Below, in pieces: positions 1 through 8,441 of a stretch of DNA of 64,000 nt. The translations under genes were made by a program, and so were the position numbers. Source of the DNA: Chryseosolibacter indicum (GTDB lineage: Bacteria; Bacteroidota; Bacteroidia; Cytophagales; Cyclobacteriaceae); NCBI RefSeq assembly GCF_018598585.1, contig NZ_JAHESD010000005.1, positions 1 to 64,000 on the forward strand. The letters are read 5' to 3'. Below the pieces are notes generated by a model that did no database searches, had not been told where the DNA came from, and was given only the letters and a program-made list of their open reading frames with translations. How positions within the stretch are numbered: the first letter of the stretch is position 1; the number at the start of each line of letters is the position of its first letter.

Positions 1-1373
1 CAATAATTCTTTTCCGCATCCGTAAGCGGCCTGGTGAAGGTATACATTTCTCCGAACTCACCTGTCTTCACTTCATCGAATGTGATACCGATTTTATTTC
101 CTAAGAAGCCACTGAGATCGAACATCATTCCAAAGATTCCGATAGAACCGGTAATGGTATGTGGTTGCGCTACTATGGTATCGCATCCCATTGCAATGTA
201 GTAACCACCAGATGCTGCATAATCAGACATAGAAGCTATCACTGGTTTTTCCTTTTTAGCCAGTTGAATTTCTCTCCAGATCATATCGGAAGCCCTGAAT
301 TCACCTCCCGGTGAATTTACACGTAAAACGATTGCCTTTACGTCTTCGTCTTCTCTCGCCTTTCTTATCTCTTCTACAAATGTTTCACCTGCTATAACAA
401 CTTCAGAACCACTATTCTCTCCTGGAATTATTGTTCCCTCCGCCACAATAACAGCAACCTCGTTTTTAGTACTCTTATAGTTACTAAAGCTCTTTCTGTA
501 TTTACCGTACTTGACAAATTTGATATCCTTCGTTTCGCTTACACCCAGCTTTTGTTTCAATACCGCATCAAACTGGTCTTTGTAAAGCAATGAATCAATT
601 AATCCTTGCTCCTGTGCAATCTTTGAATTGCGAATAACCATTTTATTGGAAATTTCACTAAGCTTTTCTACTGGGATATTTCGTGCTTCAGAAACTCTTT
701 GTAAAATATGTCCATGAATTGAATTGATCAGTTCTGTTAATTGAAGCCGGTTTTCCGGACTCATCTTATCCAGCAGGAATGGTTCTACAGCACTTTTAAA
801 CTCGCCTACACGGAAGACTTCTGGTTTAATATCCAGCTTTTCAAATAACTTTTTGTAGAAGCCAACTTCAACGGTTAATCCATTAAACTCAACTTCACCT
901 TCAGGATTCAAGTAGATCTTATCTGCCGCCGTTGCCAGGTAGTAAGCGTTTTCTGATAATACCGTTGAATATGCTATTACCCATTTTCCGCTCTTACGAA
1001 AATCTATGAGTGACTCTCGGATTTCTTCAATTGAAGAAAAGCCTGCAGCAGGGTAGCTGAGATCAAGATAAATACCTTTAATCTTATTATCTGTTTTAGC
1101 ATGATCAATCACTTCTTTCAACTGAAGTACACCTATATTTTCAACATCGCCTCCCGGTACAGGCAATCCTGCGAACGGGTTTTCCTGCTGGAGTTCTGTT
1201 ATCTGTGCGTCAAGTTTTAAATGAAGAATAGAGTTATCCTCTACAACTACTTCCTTTTCTGAAGAAAGACCTGCTATTATTGCAGAGAAAACAAAAACAG
1301 AGAGTATTGAGAATAGAATAAGCGCAACAAGTGCACCAAGACAAGATGAAAAGAAAGCCTTTCCAAAGCTCAT
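1..1373 (-). CDS. sppA: Signal peptide peptidase SppA, 67K type (3' end outside window)
   Basis: This is a membrane-bound serine protease of family S49 that cleaves leftover signal peptides in the cell envelope. The reading frame starts at an ATG at 1373 and is open to the window edge, so about 457 N-terminal residues are visible. Residues about 10-33 form a single hydrophobic anchor. Two tandem S49 domains follow, as in the long E. coli-type enzyme. The putative general-base Lys is K193 in RVGEFKSAVEPF, and the nucleophile is S388 in DYAASGGYYIAMG. Their spacing matches the K209/S409 pair of E. coli SppA. A TACTTTTG box lies just upstream. The family call is firm; only the C-terminus is missing. 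Confidence 0.95.
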   Translation of the reverse strand, partial: MSFGKAFFSSCLGALVALILFSILSVFVFSAIIAGLSSEKEVVVEDNSILHLKLDAQITELQQENPFAGLPVPGGDVENIGVLQLKEVIDHAKTDNKIKGIYLDLSYPAAGFSSIEEIRESLIDFRKSGKWVIAYSTVLSENAYYLATAADKIYLNPEGEVEFNGLTVEVGFYKKLFEKLDIKPEVFRVGEFKSAVEPFLLDKMSPENRLQLTELINSIHGHILQRVSEARNIPVEKLSEISNKMVIRNSKIAQEQGLIDSLLYKDQFDAVLKQKLGVSETKDIKFVKYGKYRKSFSNYKSTKNEVAVIVAEGTIIPGENSGSEVVIAGETFVEEIRKAREDEDVKAIVLRVNSPGGEFRASDMIWREIQLAKKEKPVIASMSDYAASGGYYIAMGCDTIVAQPHTITGSIGIFGMMFDLSGFLGNKIGITFDEVKTGEFGEMYTFTRPLTDAEKNY

Positions 1374-1391
1374 AGAATTAAATTTAAAGTC

Positions 1392-1399
1392 CAAAAGTA
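1392..1399 (-). promoter_or_regulatory. Candidate -7 box of the sppA promoter
   Basis: Read on the minus strand this is TACTTTTG, a perfect match to the Bacteroidota -7 consensus TAnnTTTG. It would start a transcript about 12 nt before the sppA ATG. The -33 position reads TTT rather than TTG, so the match is partial. Confidence 0.45.
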
Positions 1400-1505
1400 A
1401 GTAATAGTCATGCGAATAAAAAAGTATGTTTACTGCAGTTTAAAAAGGTATTGTAACTACTTAAATCTCAGAGGCTACTGATCTAGCGCTGAAATCTTTA
1501 AAAAG

Positions 1506-2003
1506 ATGGGAACCAACACAGGTGTTTATCTATCGCTTGGCACTAACCAGGGTAACAGAAAGGAAAATTTAAATAAGGCGCTTGCAAGGATAGCTCAAGA
1601 CATTGGAAAAGTTACCAAGCTGTCATCAATTTATTCAACAAAACCCTGGGGTAAAAAGGATCAGGATGATTTTCTCAATCAAGTGATCCTAATCGAAACA
1701 ACGTTTGATCCTACCAATCTCTTAGATAAGATTTTAAACATAGAAAGGGATCTTGGTCGAGTTCGGGAAGAAAAATGGGGGCCTAGGATTATTGATATCG
1801 ACGTTCTTTTTTACGGCGATGTGGTCATCAACATACCAGAATTAACAATTCCGCATCCTGCAATTGCCGAAAGAAAATTTATACTAATTCCGCTGGATGA
1901 AATTTCACCTGAATATGTCCACCCCCTGTTAAATAAAAAAGTCAGAACACTACTTGACGAGTGTTCTGACCCTTTGGATGTGCAACTTGTTGAAATGCTT
2001 TAA
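1506..2003 (+). CDS. folK: 2-amino-4-hydroxy-6-hydroxymethyldihydropteridine pyrophosphokinase (HPPK)
   Basis: HPPK transfers pyrophosphate from ATP to 6-hydroxymethyl-dihydropterin, the step before dihydropteroate synthase in folate synthesis. The 165-residue protein has the usual length and family motifs: the N-terminal SLGTNQGNR, the SSIYSTKPWG stretch, the signature GPRIIDIDVLFYG with its metal-binding aspartates, and IPHPAIAERKFIL. It stands alone on the plus strand and its last 4 nt overlap the end of convergent fabD. The final codons contain a hairpin that appears to be the terminator of fabD on the opposite strand. Confidence 0.95.
   Translation: MGTNTGVYLSLGTNQGNRKENLNKALARIAQDIGKVTKLSSIYSTKPWGKKDQDDFLNQVILIETTFDPTNLLDKILNIERDLGRVREEKWGPRIIDIDVLFYGDVVINIPELTIPHPAIAERKFILIPLDEISPEYVHPLLNKKVRTLLDECSDPLDVQLVEML
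1931..1970 (-). terminator. Intrinsic terminator of fabD, inside the 3' end of folK
   Basis: A perfect 11-bp stem (1941-1951 with 1960-1970, 8-nt loop) is followed on the minus strand by TTTTTTATTT. It begins 30 nt past the fabD stop codon and lies wholly within folK coding sequence. Confidence 0.75.
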
Positions 2004-2872
2004 ATACTTAGCGCTTCAACTTCAGGTGATATCTTCTTTACAAGGCCTTGCAGTACTTTACCAGGACCACATTCAATAAAGGTCTTAGCCCCATCTTTGG
2101 TCATCTGTTGAACTGATTGAGTCCAACGAACAGGAGCAGTTAGCTGGTCAATCAAATTTTTTCTAATCGTACTTACGTCAGTAGAAGGCAATGCGTTTAC
2201 ATTTTGATAGACAGGACAAATTGGTGCGTGAAAGTTTGTAGTTTCAATTGCTTTTGCCAGTTCCTCTTTTGCTGGTTCCATTAGAGGTGAGTGGAATGCA
2301 CCACCTACCTGTAAAGGTAAAGCACGTTTAGCACCTGCCGCCTTTAGTTTTTCACAAGCAACTTCAATCCCTTTTATAGAACCTGAGATCACTAACTGAC
2401 CTGGACAATTATAATTTGCAGCAACAACGACTTCATCAATAGAGGCACAAATTTCTTCAACTATCTTATCATCCAGCCCTAAAATTGCTGCCATGATTGA
2501 CGGGTTCTGTTCACAAGCCTTCTGCATGGCCATCGCTCTCTTATAAACCAATTCAAGTGCATCTTCAAATGCTAAAGTCTTATTTGCAACTAACGCAGAG
2601 AACTCGCCAAGAGAATGGCCCGCAACCATATCAGGAGAAAAACTTTGAGAAGTTTTAGCAAGTGCTACCGAATGAAGAAATATAGCGGGCTGGGTGACTT
2701 TTGTTTGTTTTAGTTCATCGGCCGAGCCGGTGAACATAATATCTGTAATTCGGAATCCAAGTATCTTATTTGCTTCTTCCAGGAGGTTCTTAGCGTCAAT
2801 GTTGCTTTCATAAATATCTTTTGCCATCCCTGTGAATTGGGAGCCTTGTCCTGGAAAAATGTATGCTTTCAT
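2000..2872 (-). CDS. fabD: Malonyl-CoA:ACP transacylase FabD
   Basis: FabD moves malonyl groups from CoA to acyl carrier protein to feed type II fatty-acid elongation. The ATG at 2872 (MKAYIFPGQGSQ) is chosen because the family begins here. A frame extension to 2938 exists, but a -7 promoter box (2899-2906) lies inside it. The protein is 290 residues long. Visible motifs are the N-terminal PGQGSQ, the nucleophile S87 in GHSLGEF, and H194 in AFHSPLM as the catalytic partner. A T9SS cargo gene lies upstream on the same strand, with no evident functional link. Confidence 0.95.
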   Translation of the reverse strand: MKAYIFPGQGSQFTGMAKDIYESNIDAKNLLEEANKILGFRITDIMFTGSADELKQTKVTQPAIFLHSVALAKTSQSFSPDMVAGHSLGEFSALVANKTLAFEDALELVYKRAMAMQKACEQNPSIMAAILGLDDKIVEEICASIDEVVVAANYNCPGQLVISGSIKGIEVACEKLKAAGAKRALPLQVGGAFHSPLMEPAKEELAKAIETTNFHAPICPVYQNVNALPSTDVSTIRKNLIDQLTAPVRWTQSVQQMTKDGAKTFIECGPGKVLQGLVKKISPEVEALSI

Positions 2873-2898
2873 TTTCTGTACCTTTTTAATTAAGGTCA

Positions 2899-2906
2899 CA
2901 AAAATA
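2899..2906 (-). promoter_or_regulatory. Candidate -7 box of the fabD promoter
   Basis: TATTTTTG on the minus strand matches the Bacteroidota -7 consensus TAnnTTTG, 27 nt before the chosen fabD ATG. The -33 position reads TTC instead of TTG. It supports the internal start at 2872 over the longer frame. Confidence 0.5.
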
Positions 2907-2977
2907 TAAAAATTGTTGTATTCCGGAATCTGGAACACAGCAGCAATAATCCTTATATCCAGAGCTTATACAACAGG

Positions 2978-5905
2978 TTAAGGAGCTTCTCTTATCAAGT
3001 TTACCCAGCCTTTTATTACCTGATCTCTCTTCGCAGGGTTAGCAGTATCAAAAGTAACGTCAGCCACATAATAATAAACGCCACTTGCCAGTTCTCTTCC
3101 TTCTGAGCTTCTACCGTCCCAATCTATATAAATTGTTCTTTCTCCTCCTGACTCATAATTATAAACCTCCTTACCCCAGCGATTGTACACCCGGAATACA
3201 ACTTTGCGAACAAAGCGTGCACACCTTGCCTTTGATTGGTCGGATGGATTACCACATGAACTTGCATTCTCCCCTACAATATCACGCTCGCTGTAGGCGC
3301 TAAACACATCGTTGCAAAAATCATTATTAGGAGTGAATACGTTAGGAAGTTCATAATAAGGGCAATTATCAAAACAGATTGCATCGCTTAACTCACCCTC
3401 GTTCCCTGATCTGTCTACAGCAGAAATTTTATAACAACCTGCGAATGAAGGAAGATTTTGATGAACATAAAAAGTATCTCTTACCTGAAGAAAATTTCCT
3501 GTTCTGTCTACCAACGGCACAAAGATGCCATTGCTGGTTGGCGAAACATAAACTCTGTAGAACGAAATATCATCATCACAATCCCCGGCAGGTCTGCTCC
3601 ATTTAATCGTATTGCTAATTGAAATACTATTGTTACATGTTTCTAGTCGGCCTACATAATCATCACAATTCACTGGCTCATGTGCCAACGGTGTTGCTGG
3701 TTTACATGGCGGATTCTCGTCACCAGGACGGGTACAGATAATTTGCGAGAAGTTAAAAAACGGACCTTGCAAGTCAGGGTCTGTTGAACCGTATGAACCC
3801 ACTGTTTCTACAACGTAGCAATAGGTAGTGCCTCTATCAAGCGGAACTCCATTATGCTGCCCCTCATCTGTATAAATTAGACCAGTAGTTAAAACATCTA
3901 ATTCTGTAATCAGCTGAAGATCTCCGGGCAGGGTTGCGCCCTCCTCGCCTCTATAAATACGGTGCTTTAATCCTGGAACCTGGTTTGACCACGGAACATC
4001 AGCGCTCCATGTGAGTTGAATTCTATTTAACTGCGATTGTGCTTCCAACCTCACAGTTGATGCTACTGCTGATGTATCAACAAGCGCTCCATTGTTATCC
4101 CGAGCAAGAATACGGTAGTTATAAATTCTATTTTCTGTATTTATATTTTGGTCTATAAATGTTAACCCTGTTGTAGTTGCTACGGAAACAATATCGGCGT
4201 TTCCAGTAAAACCTTCTGCTCTGAAAACTTCATAAGTAAAGGGGCCTCCTGGCGCATCTTTAGGGGCTATCCATTTTACCTCAATCTTTCCGCTGGTGGT
4301 GCTTGTTTCTTGTACTGATACGTTTGTAATAACCGGAGCTGTAATTGGTACTTGGTCGAGACATACTTCAGAGGACACATAACTTTCTCCACCTTTCGGT
4401 TCAGGAAAGATTGCAACAAGCCGGTAGCAGTACTTTGCCCCTGGTGCTAATCCTTTTCCATTATTTGTATCTGTATAAGAGGTGACGGGATTATTGTTGG
4501 CATCTCTCATTTGAATTACGTCAACCAATGTATACCCGAGGTTTGGGGGCATGCCTGTTTGACAGGTGTCTGGCTCAAAAGGATTGCTATCCACCCTTCG
4601 CCAAATCTGCATGGATTCTGCGTTGTTACAAAAATAGTTATCCCATTGAAGCGCAGCGGATTGATTAGCTACTAGTCCTGCGTTTACCCATTGCGGTGGT
4701 GGGCCTACTACACGAATGAGCCACGTTTTAAAGGTTACAAGACTGGAACCGGTAGGAGATTTATCTGTAATCTTCAACACTACCTGATAAGGCTGGCTTT
4801 TTACATGCGCACAGGTAGTTTGCCAATGAAACTTCAGCTGTGCAGGTGGTAAAGAAGGTTGGAAAGTGGCAGGTTTAGGAGAATAAGTTGCTGCATTTTC
4901 TGTGAAATTAAATATCTCAGAAAAAGCTTCGATCCTCACATTATCGTTATCTGGATCTATTCCTAATATGGTTTCGTCAATGGTTGTTCCTGCTTCAACG
5001 CAAATATCTTCAGGCACAATAAGATCAGGACGCTCATTATCACAGTCCTCGATAATGATCTGCATGTCTCTTCTTACGAAACCTAGTTCCCTCCAACGGC
5101 CTTCAACAAACCTCCATTCTTTTATAATAAAAGCGATGTTATATTCTCCTGCAGCACCGGGGGCATCCCACGTAATCGTTCCATCAACAGGGTTGATATT
5201 AAATGTAGGGGCTCCGTTTTTCTGTTCGTTACCTGTATTAAAGTTTGAATAAAACTTTGGATTATTAGGATCTCGATAATTTACAACTGTTGTTTGGCGA
5301 GCGCGAAAAGGAATTACCATTTCATAGGAAAGACTATCGCCATCAAGATCATAGGCACCCGGGTTATGAAACCATGCTACGCCAGTACAGCCACGGTCAA
5401 TAGGAGGCACCCCAAGTACAGGTGTATTTTCATTACAACCATAAAATGGATCAGTGATAATCTTTGTTTCGATATAAAACCTTGTATTTACTGAGCCATC
5501 CATATTAACAACCCCTGCATTGCGGTTGGGCTCGCTATAACTTATTATATAAGTTCCATTACCTCTATAGGTATATTCATAAGTAAAAGATGCAGTTGCA
5601 ATACCTTCACCAAGATCAGGTCTTAATGTATTCTGTGTTTCAGGAACCAAAATACCTGGCCGACCATCTCTATCGGGGTCACCACCATCACCAAAGTCAA
5701 GGATATCATCTTCCCCTCCAAAAAGCACATTGGTATTTATGGTATTTGTAAAAACTGTAATAGTAATCCAAAACTTCAAACTATTACATGCATCTCGTCT
5801 GACTGTAATTTCGCCAGCTCGCAAGTGTGTGGCCTGGGCTGAATAAGCTGATATGAGCAATATCACCAGGGACAAGTATAGAATTCGGAGTAGACTAGGC
5901 TTCAT
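2978..5905 (-). CDS. Secreted multidomain protein with type B T9SS sorting domain
   Basis: This 975-residue protein starts with a Sec signal peptide (about residues 1-25, ending YSAQA) and ends with a gliding-motility-associated C-terminal domain. That domain begins near ELPNVFTPNNDFCNDVF and contains VVFRVYNRWGKEVYNY and WDGRSSEGRELASGVYYY, the pattern of type B T9SS cargo. The middle, about residues 290-830, has repeated beta-sandwich segments resembling fibronectin type III (for example APVITNVSVQETSTTSGKIE). Cysteines are frequent, as is usual for exported proteins. It is predicted to be exported to the cell surface or medium. No catalytic domain is recognised, so adhesion or a structural role is only a guess. 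Confidence 0.85.
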   Translation of the reverse strand: MKPSLLRILYLSLVILLISAYSAQATHLRAGEITVRRDACNSLKFWITITVFTNTINTNVLFGGEDDILDFGDGGDPDRDGRPGILVPETQNTLRPDLGEGIATASFTYEYTYRGNGTYIISYSEPNRNAGVVNMDGSVNTRFYIETKIITDPFYGCNENTPVLGVPPIDRGCTGVAWFHNPGAYDLDGDSLSYEMVIPFRARQTTVVNYRDPNNPKFYSNFNTGNEQKNGAPTFNINPVDGTITWDAPGAAGEYNIAFIIKEWRFVEGRWRELGFVRRDMQIIIEDCDNERPDLIVPEDICVEAGTTIDETILGIDPDNDNVRIEAFSEIFNFTENAATYSPKPATFQPSLPPAQLKFHWQTTCAHVKSQPYQVVLKITDKSPTGSSLVTFKTWLIRVVGPPPQWVNAGLVANQSAALQWDNYFCNNAESMQIWRRVDSNPFEPDTCQTGMPPNLGYTLVDVIQMRDANNNPVTSYTDTNNGKGLAPGAKYCYRLVAIFPEPKGGESYVSSEVCLDQVPITAPVITNVSVQETSTTSGKIEVKWIAPKDAPGGPFTYEVFRAEGFTGNADIVSVATTTGLTFIDQNINTENRIYNYRILARDNNGALVDTSAVASTVRLEAQSQLNRIQLTWSADVPWSNQVPGLKHRIYRGEEGATLPGDLQLITELDVLTTGLIYTDEGQHNGVPLDRGTTYCYVVETVGSYGSTDPDLQGPFFNFSQIICTRPGDENPPCKPATPLAHEPVNCDDYVGRLETCNNSISISNTIKWSRPAGDCDDDISFYRVYVSPTSNGIFVPLVDRTGNFLQVRDTFYVHQNLPSFAGCYKISAVDRSGNEGELSDAICFDNCPYYELPNVFTPNNDFCNDVFSAYSERDIVGENASSCGNPSDQSKARCARFVRKVVFRVYNRWGKEVYNYESGGERTIYIDWDGRSSEGRELASGVYYYVADVTFDTANPAKRDQVIKGWVNLIREAP

Positions 5906-6245
5906 TCGTAACTATTACGGAAAAAAGTTTATACCAAAACTTATTATTTATAGCGCTAACACTTAATTACAAAGTATGTAGACAAACCTTAAAATCGCAC
6001 TTAAAGTAACGGTATCCTTCAATAAAATAGTCTTTTAAGCAGTAAAATCTTTTCGGTTTCGCCTGAGAATATATCAAGTAAATCCAAAAACGACCCCAAA
6101 TTTTTAATAATAGTGCTCTTATACACTGTTCGACTTCCTGACAACTCGTGCAAATTAGTGTCAGAAACTAAAACAGCCCATTTTTTATCAATTTAATTTT
6201 TTCAATATCTTTCCGATCAGAATCCATCCAACACAGTCATTTTAA
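5906..6245. other. Intergenic stretch, nothing recognised
   Basis: About 340 AT-rich bases lie between the divergent T9SS cargo gene and a small plus-strand gene. I see no convincing ORF, structured RNA or repeat. It presumably holds promoters for both sides. Confidence 0.5.
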
Positions 6246-6404
6246 ATGAAACCTGATCCTGTTGCAATGAAGAATGCCTTAAAAAAACGAGAGGCAGAAC
6301 TTCAAAAGATCATAAAACAAATGAATCAGGATAAACTTGTCAGCAGCCCTGTGTATAAAAACCTGACACAAGAACTTGAAAAGGTAAAATCAAAGCTTAC
6401 ATAG
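6246..6404 (+). CDS. Small charged, probably helical protein (52 aa)
   Basis: The short frame begins MKPDPVAMKNALKKREAELQ and ends KVKSKLT. It is rich in Lys, Glu and Gln with regularly spaced hydrophobics, as in a short coiled coil. There is no signal peptide or membrane segment. It lies 56 nt before another small plus-strand gene (6461-6706), and the two may be co-transcribed. I do not recognise a family. The ATG, the clean stop and the coding-like composition support it as a gene, but its size leaves doubt. Confidence 0.5.
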   Translation: MKPDPVAMKNALKKREAELQKIIKQMNQDKLVSSPVYKNLTQELEKVKSKLT

Positions 6405-6460
6405 ACTAAAAATTAGGGCATTAGGAAAAACCTTAACATCTTAAGGGCACATTTAAAGTT

Positions 6461-6706
6461 ATGCGGCTCGTAAAAGAGATTTCTAATCCGGATTGTAAAA
6501 TCACAATTTTTGCTTGGAACAATAGGTACCTTATTAAACTGGAGCAGGGTTTTCTGGAACAAACCTTTAAAGTTGAGCAATGGGAGATCTCAGGAGATGA
6601 AGATCTGGATAGAATTATAGATGCGGAATTTGTTCAACAAGCCTTAATCAGATTTCAGGAAATGGGGCAGGCATTCTACGAAGCAAGAGAAAGATCGGGT
6701 TTATAA
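6461..6706 (+). CDS. Conserved-looking hypothetical protein (81 aa)
   Basis: This soluble acidic protein begins MRLVKEISNPDCKITIFAWN and ends FQEMGQAFYEARERSGL. The first half looks like a beta-rich fold (alternating hydrophobics around ITIFAWNNRYLIKLEQ) and the second half is helical. It has no signal peptide, membrane segment or metal motif. Its composition resembles small uncharacterised Bacteroidota proteins, but I cannot assign a role. It sits 43 nt upstream of the acyltransferase gene and may share its transcript, although a separate -7 box lies between them. Confidence 0.7.
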   Translation: MRLVKEISNPDCKITIFAWNNRYLIKLEQGFLEQTFKVEQWEISGDEDLDRIIDAEFVQQALIRFQEMGQAFYEARERSGL

Positions 6707-6733
6707 CGTTTTTTCAGCATAACGAAATTATAT

Positions 6734-6741
6734 TATTTTTG
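6734..6741 (+). promoter_or_regulatory. Candidate -7 box for the acyltransferase gene
   Basis: TATTTTTG matches TAnnTTTG and ends 8 nt before the ATG at 6750, so the transcript would be leaderless or nearly so. The -33 position reads TTT rather than TTG. Confidence 0.4.
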
Positions 6742-6749
6742 CCTCCCCG

Positions 6750-8441
6750 ATGGAAGTAGCTGAAAAGAAAAATAAGAATAAGAGATACAAACCCATTCTT
6801 GATGGTATTCCAGATTGGCCTGTATATCAACTTAGTAAAAACAGGAAGGAATTTGTTGAGGAGGTAGCACAAAAGTCTTTTGAGCTTGTAAAGCAGGTGC
6901 GACCTACCACAAAACAGCTGCTTGATGAGCTTGAGGCTACTGTATATCGGGAGCAGCAACGCATGAAGCGTAATCGGTGGAGAGTAGACGCTGTTGATGA
7001 ACCGCAATTTTGGATTAAAGTTAAGGAAGAACTTGTAGCGCTTACAAATAAAACATCAGAAGAAGCCCAGGTTAAAGCAGATGAAATTCTATATCGCATT
7101 ATTCTGCGTTATGCTGATGAGATTGCCGGGAACTTTAAACCTAGTTCTTATAAGTTTACCCGAGAGCTCATTAAATTCTGGTTTGGTCGCTTATTAAATG
7201 GCGCCAGGGTTAAAAAATTCGGTGCCTTTTTCCGTAACCAATATACTTTAAGAGACAAGATTCACATTGTTGGAAAAGTTAAACAACTGAGAAAGCTTGC
7301 TAAGCAAGGGACTATCGTTATGGTGCCTACTCACTTTAGCAACCTTGACTCAATCCTTATCGGTTGGGTAATTCATTCTCTGGGTTTACCTGCGTTTATT
7401 TATGGTGCCGGTTTGAATCTTTTCAACATTAAGATCTTTGCTTACTTTATGAATAGCCTTGGCGCTTTTAAAGTAGACAGAAGAAAGAAGAATCTGCCTT
7501 ACCTTGAAACACTGAAAACGTATTCAACGCTTGCTATTCAAAAAGGCGCACATACACTTTTCTTTCCGGGTGGCACGCGTTCAAGAAGCGGAGCAATAGA
7601 AAAACAATTAAAACTTGGTTTACTAAGCTCTACTATTGAAGCACAACGCAATGCTTACCTCGACAACCCTAATGGTGATGTAAGAAAGATATTTGTAGTG
7701 CCCGTAACACTTAACTATCACTTTGTTCTTGAGGCTCCTGATCTTATTGATGATTACTTGTCAGTAAAAGGACAGGATAAATACCTTCCTGAGCAAGACA
7801 AATACGGAAGCTGGCAGCTACTTCAGTTTCTTTTTAAATTCTTTACAAAAGGATCTAACATATCAGTATCCATAGGAAAGTGCCTGGACGTTCTAGGCAA
7901 CTATGTTGATGAAGATGGAAATAGCCTGGATTCACACGGAAGAATTATAAACACAAAAGACTACTTCATAGCAAACCAGGAAGTATCAATTGATAAGCAA
8001 AGGGAAGATCAATACACGAGAATGCTGAGCCAGAAAATTGTTTCTGAGTATCACCGCATAAATCGTGTTTTTGCCAGTCACCTGGTTGCCTTCGTTGCAT
8101 TCGAAATGTGGCAGCGTAAACATCCTAAGCTTGATCTGTTCGAGCTCCTTAGACTTCCTGAAGAAGATTTGGTCCTTCCCTATGAGGAATTTATTGATGT
8201 TTGTAAAAAAGTAAGGAAACAGATTTATCAGTTAAAAGAAGAGGGCAAAGTAAACCATGCTACCCATTTAAAAGGAAAGATGGATCTTGTTGTAAGACAC
8301 GGCATGGAAAACGTTGGTATCTTTCACCTTAAGAGACCTTTACTTTTTAATAAAGAAGGCAATATAATAACACAAGATCTTAATCTTCTCTACTATTATC
8401 ACAACAGGCTAGTTGGTTATGACCTCGAGAAGTTTATCTGA
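6750..8441 (+). CDS. PlsB-like glycerol-3-phosphate/lysophosphatidate acyltransferase
   Basis: This is a membrane-associated acyltransferase of the PlsB/PlsC superfamily, probably making lysophosphatidate or phosphatidate. The catalytic HX4D motif is H195-FSNL-D200 in VPTHFSNLDS. The phosphate-binding block is FFPGGTRSRSG near residues 271-281, close to the EGGRSRTG block of glycerol-3-phosphate acyltransferases. The 563 residues include long helical N- and C-terminal extensions, which suits PlsB-type rather than short PlsC-type enzymes. The 3' end overlaps gpsA, which makes the glycerol-3-phosphate substrate, and this supports the G3P assignment. Exact acceptor and acyl-donor preference cannot be read from sequence. 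Confidence 0.8.
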   Translation: MEVAEKKNKNKRYKPILDGIPDWPVYQLSKNRKEFVEEVAQKSFELVKQVRPTTKQLLDELEATVYREQQRMKRNRWRVDAVDEPQFWIKVKEELVALTNKTSEEAQVKADEILYRIILRYADEIAGNFKPSSYKFTRELIKFWFGRLLNGARVKKFGAFFRNQYTLRDKIHIVGKVKQLRKLAKQGTIVMVPTHFSNLDSILIGWVIHSLGLPAFIYGAGLNLFNIKIFAYFMNSLGAFKVDRRKKNLPYLETLKTYSTLAIQKGAHTLFFPGGTRSRSGAIEKQLKLGLLSSTIEAQRNAYLDNPNGDVRKIFVVPVTLNYHFVLEAPDLIDDYLSVKGQDKYLPEQDKYGSWQLLQFLFKFFTKGSNISVSIGKCLDVLGNYVDEDGNSLDSHGRIINTKDYFIANQEVSIDKQREDQYTRMLSQKIVSEYHRINRVFASHLVAFVAFEMWQRKHPKLDLFELLRLPEEDLVLPYEEFIDVCKKVRKQIYQLKEEGKVNHATHLKGKMDLVVRHGMENVGIFHLKRPLLFNKEGNIITQDLNLLYYYHNRLVGYDLEKFI

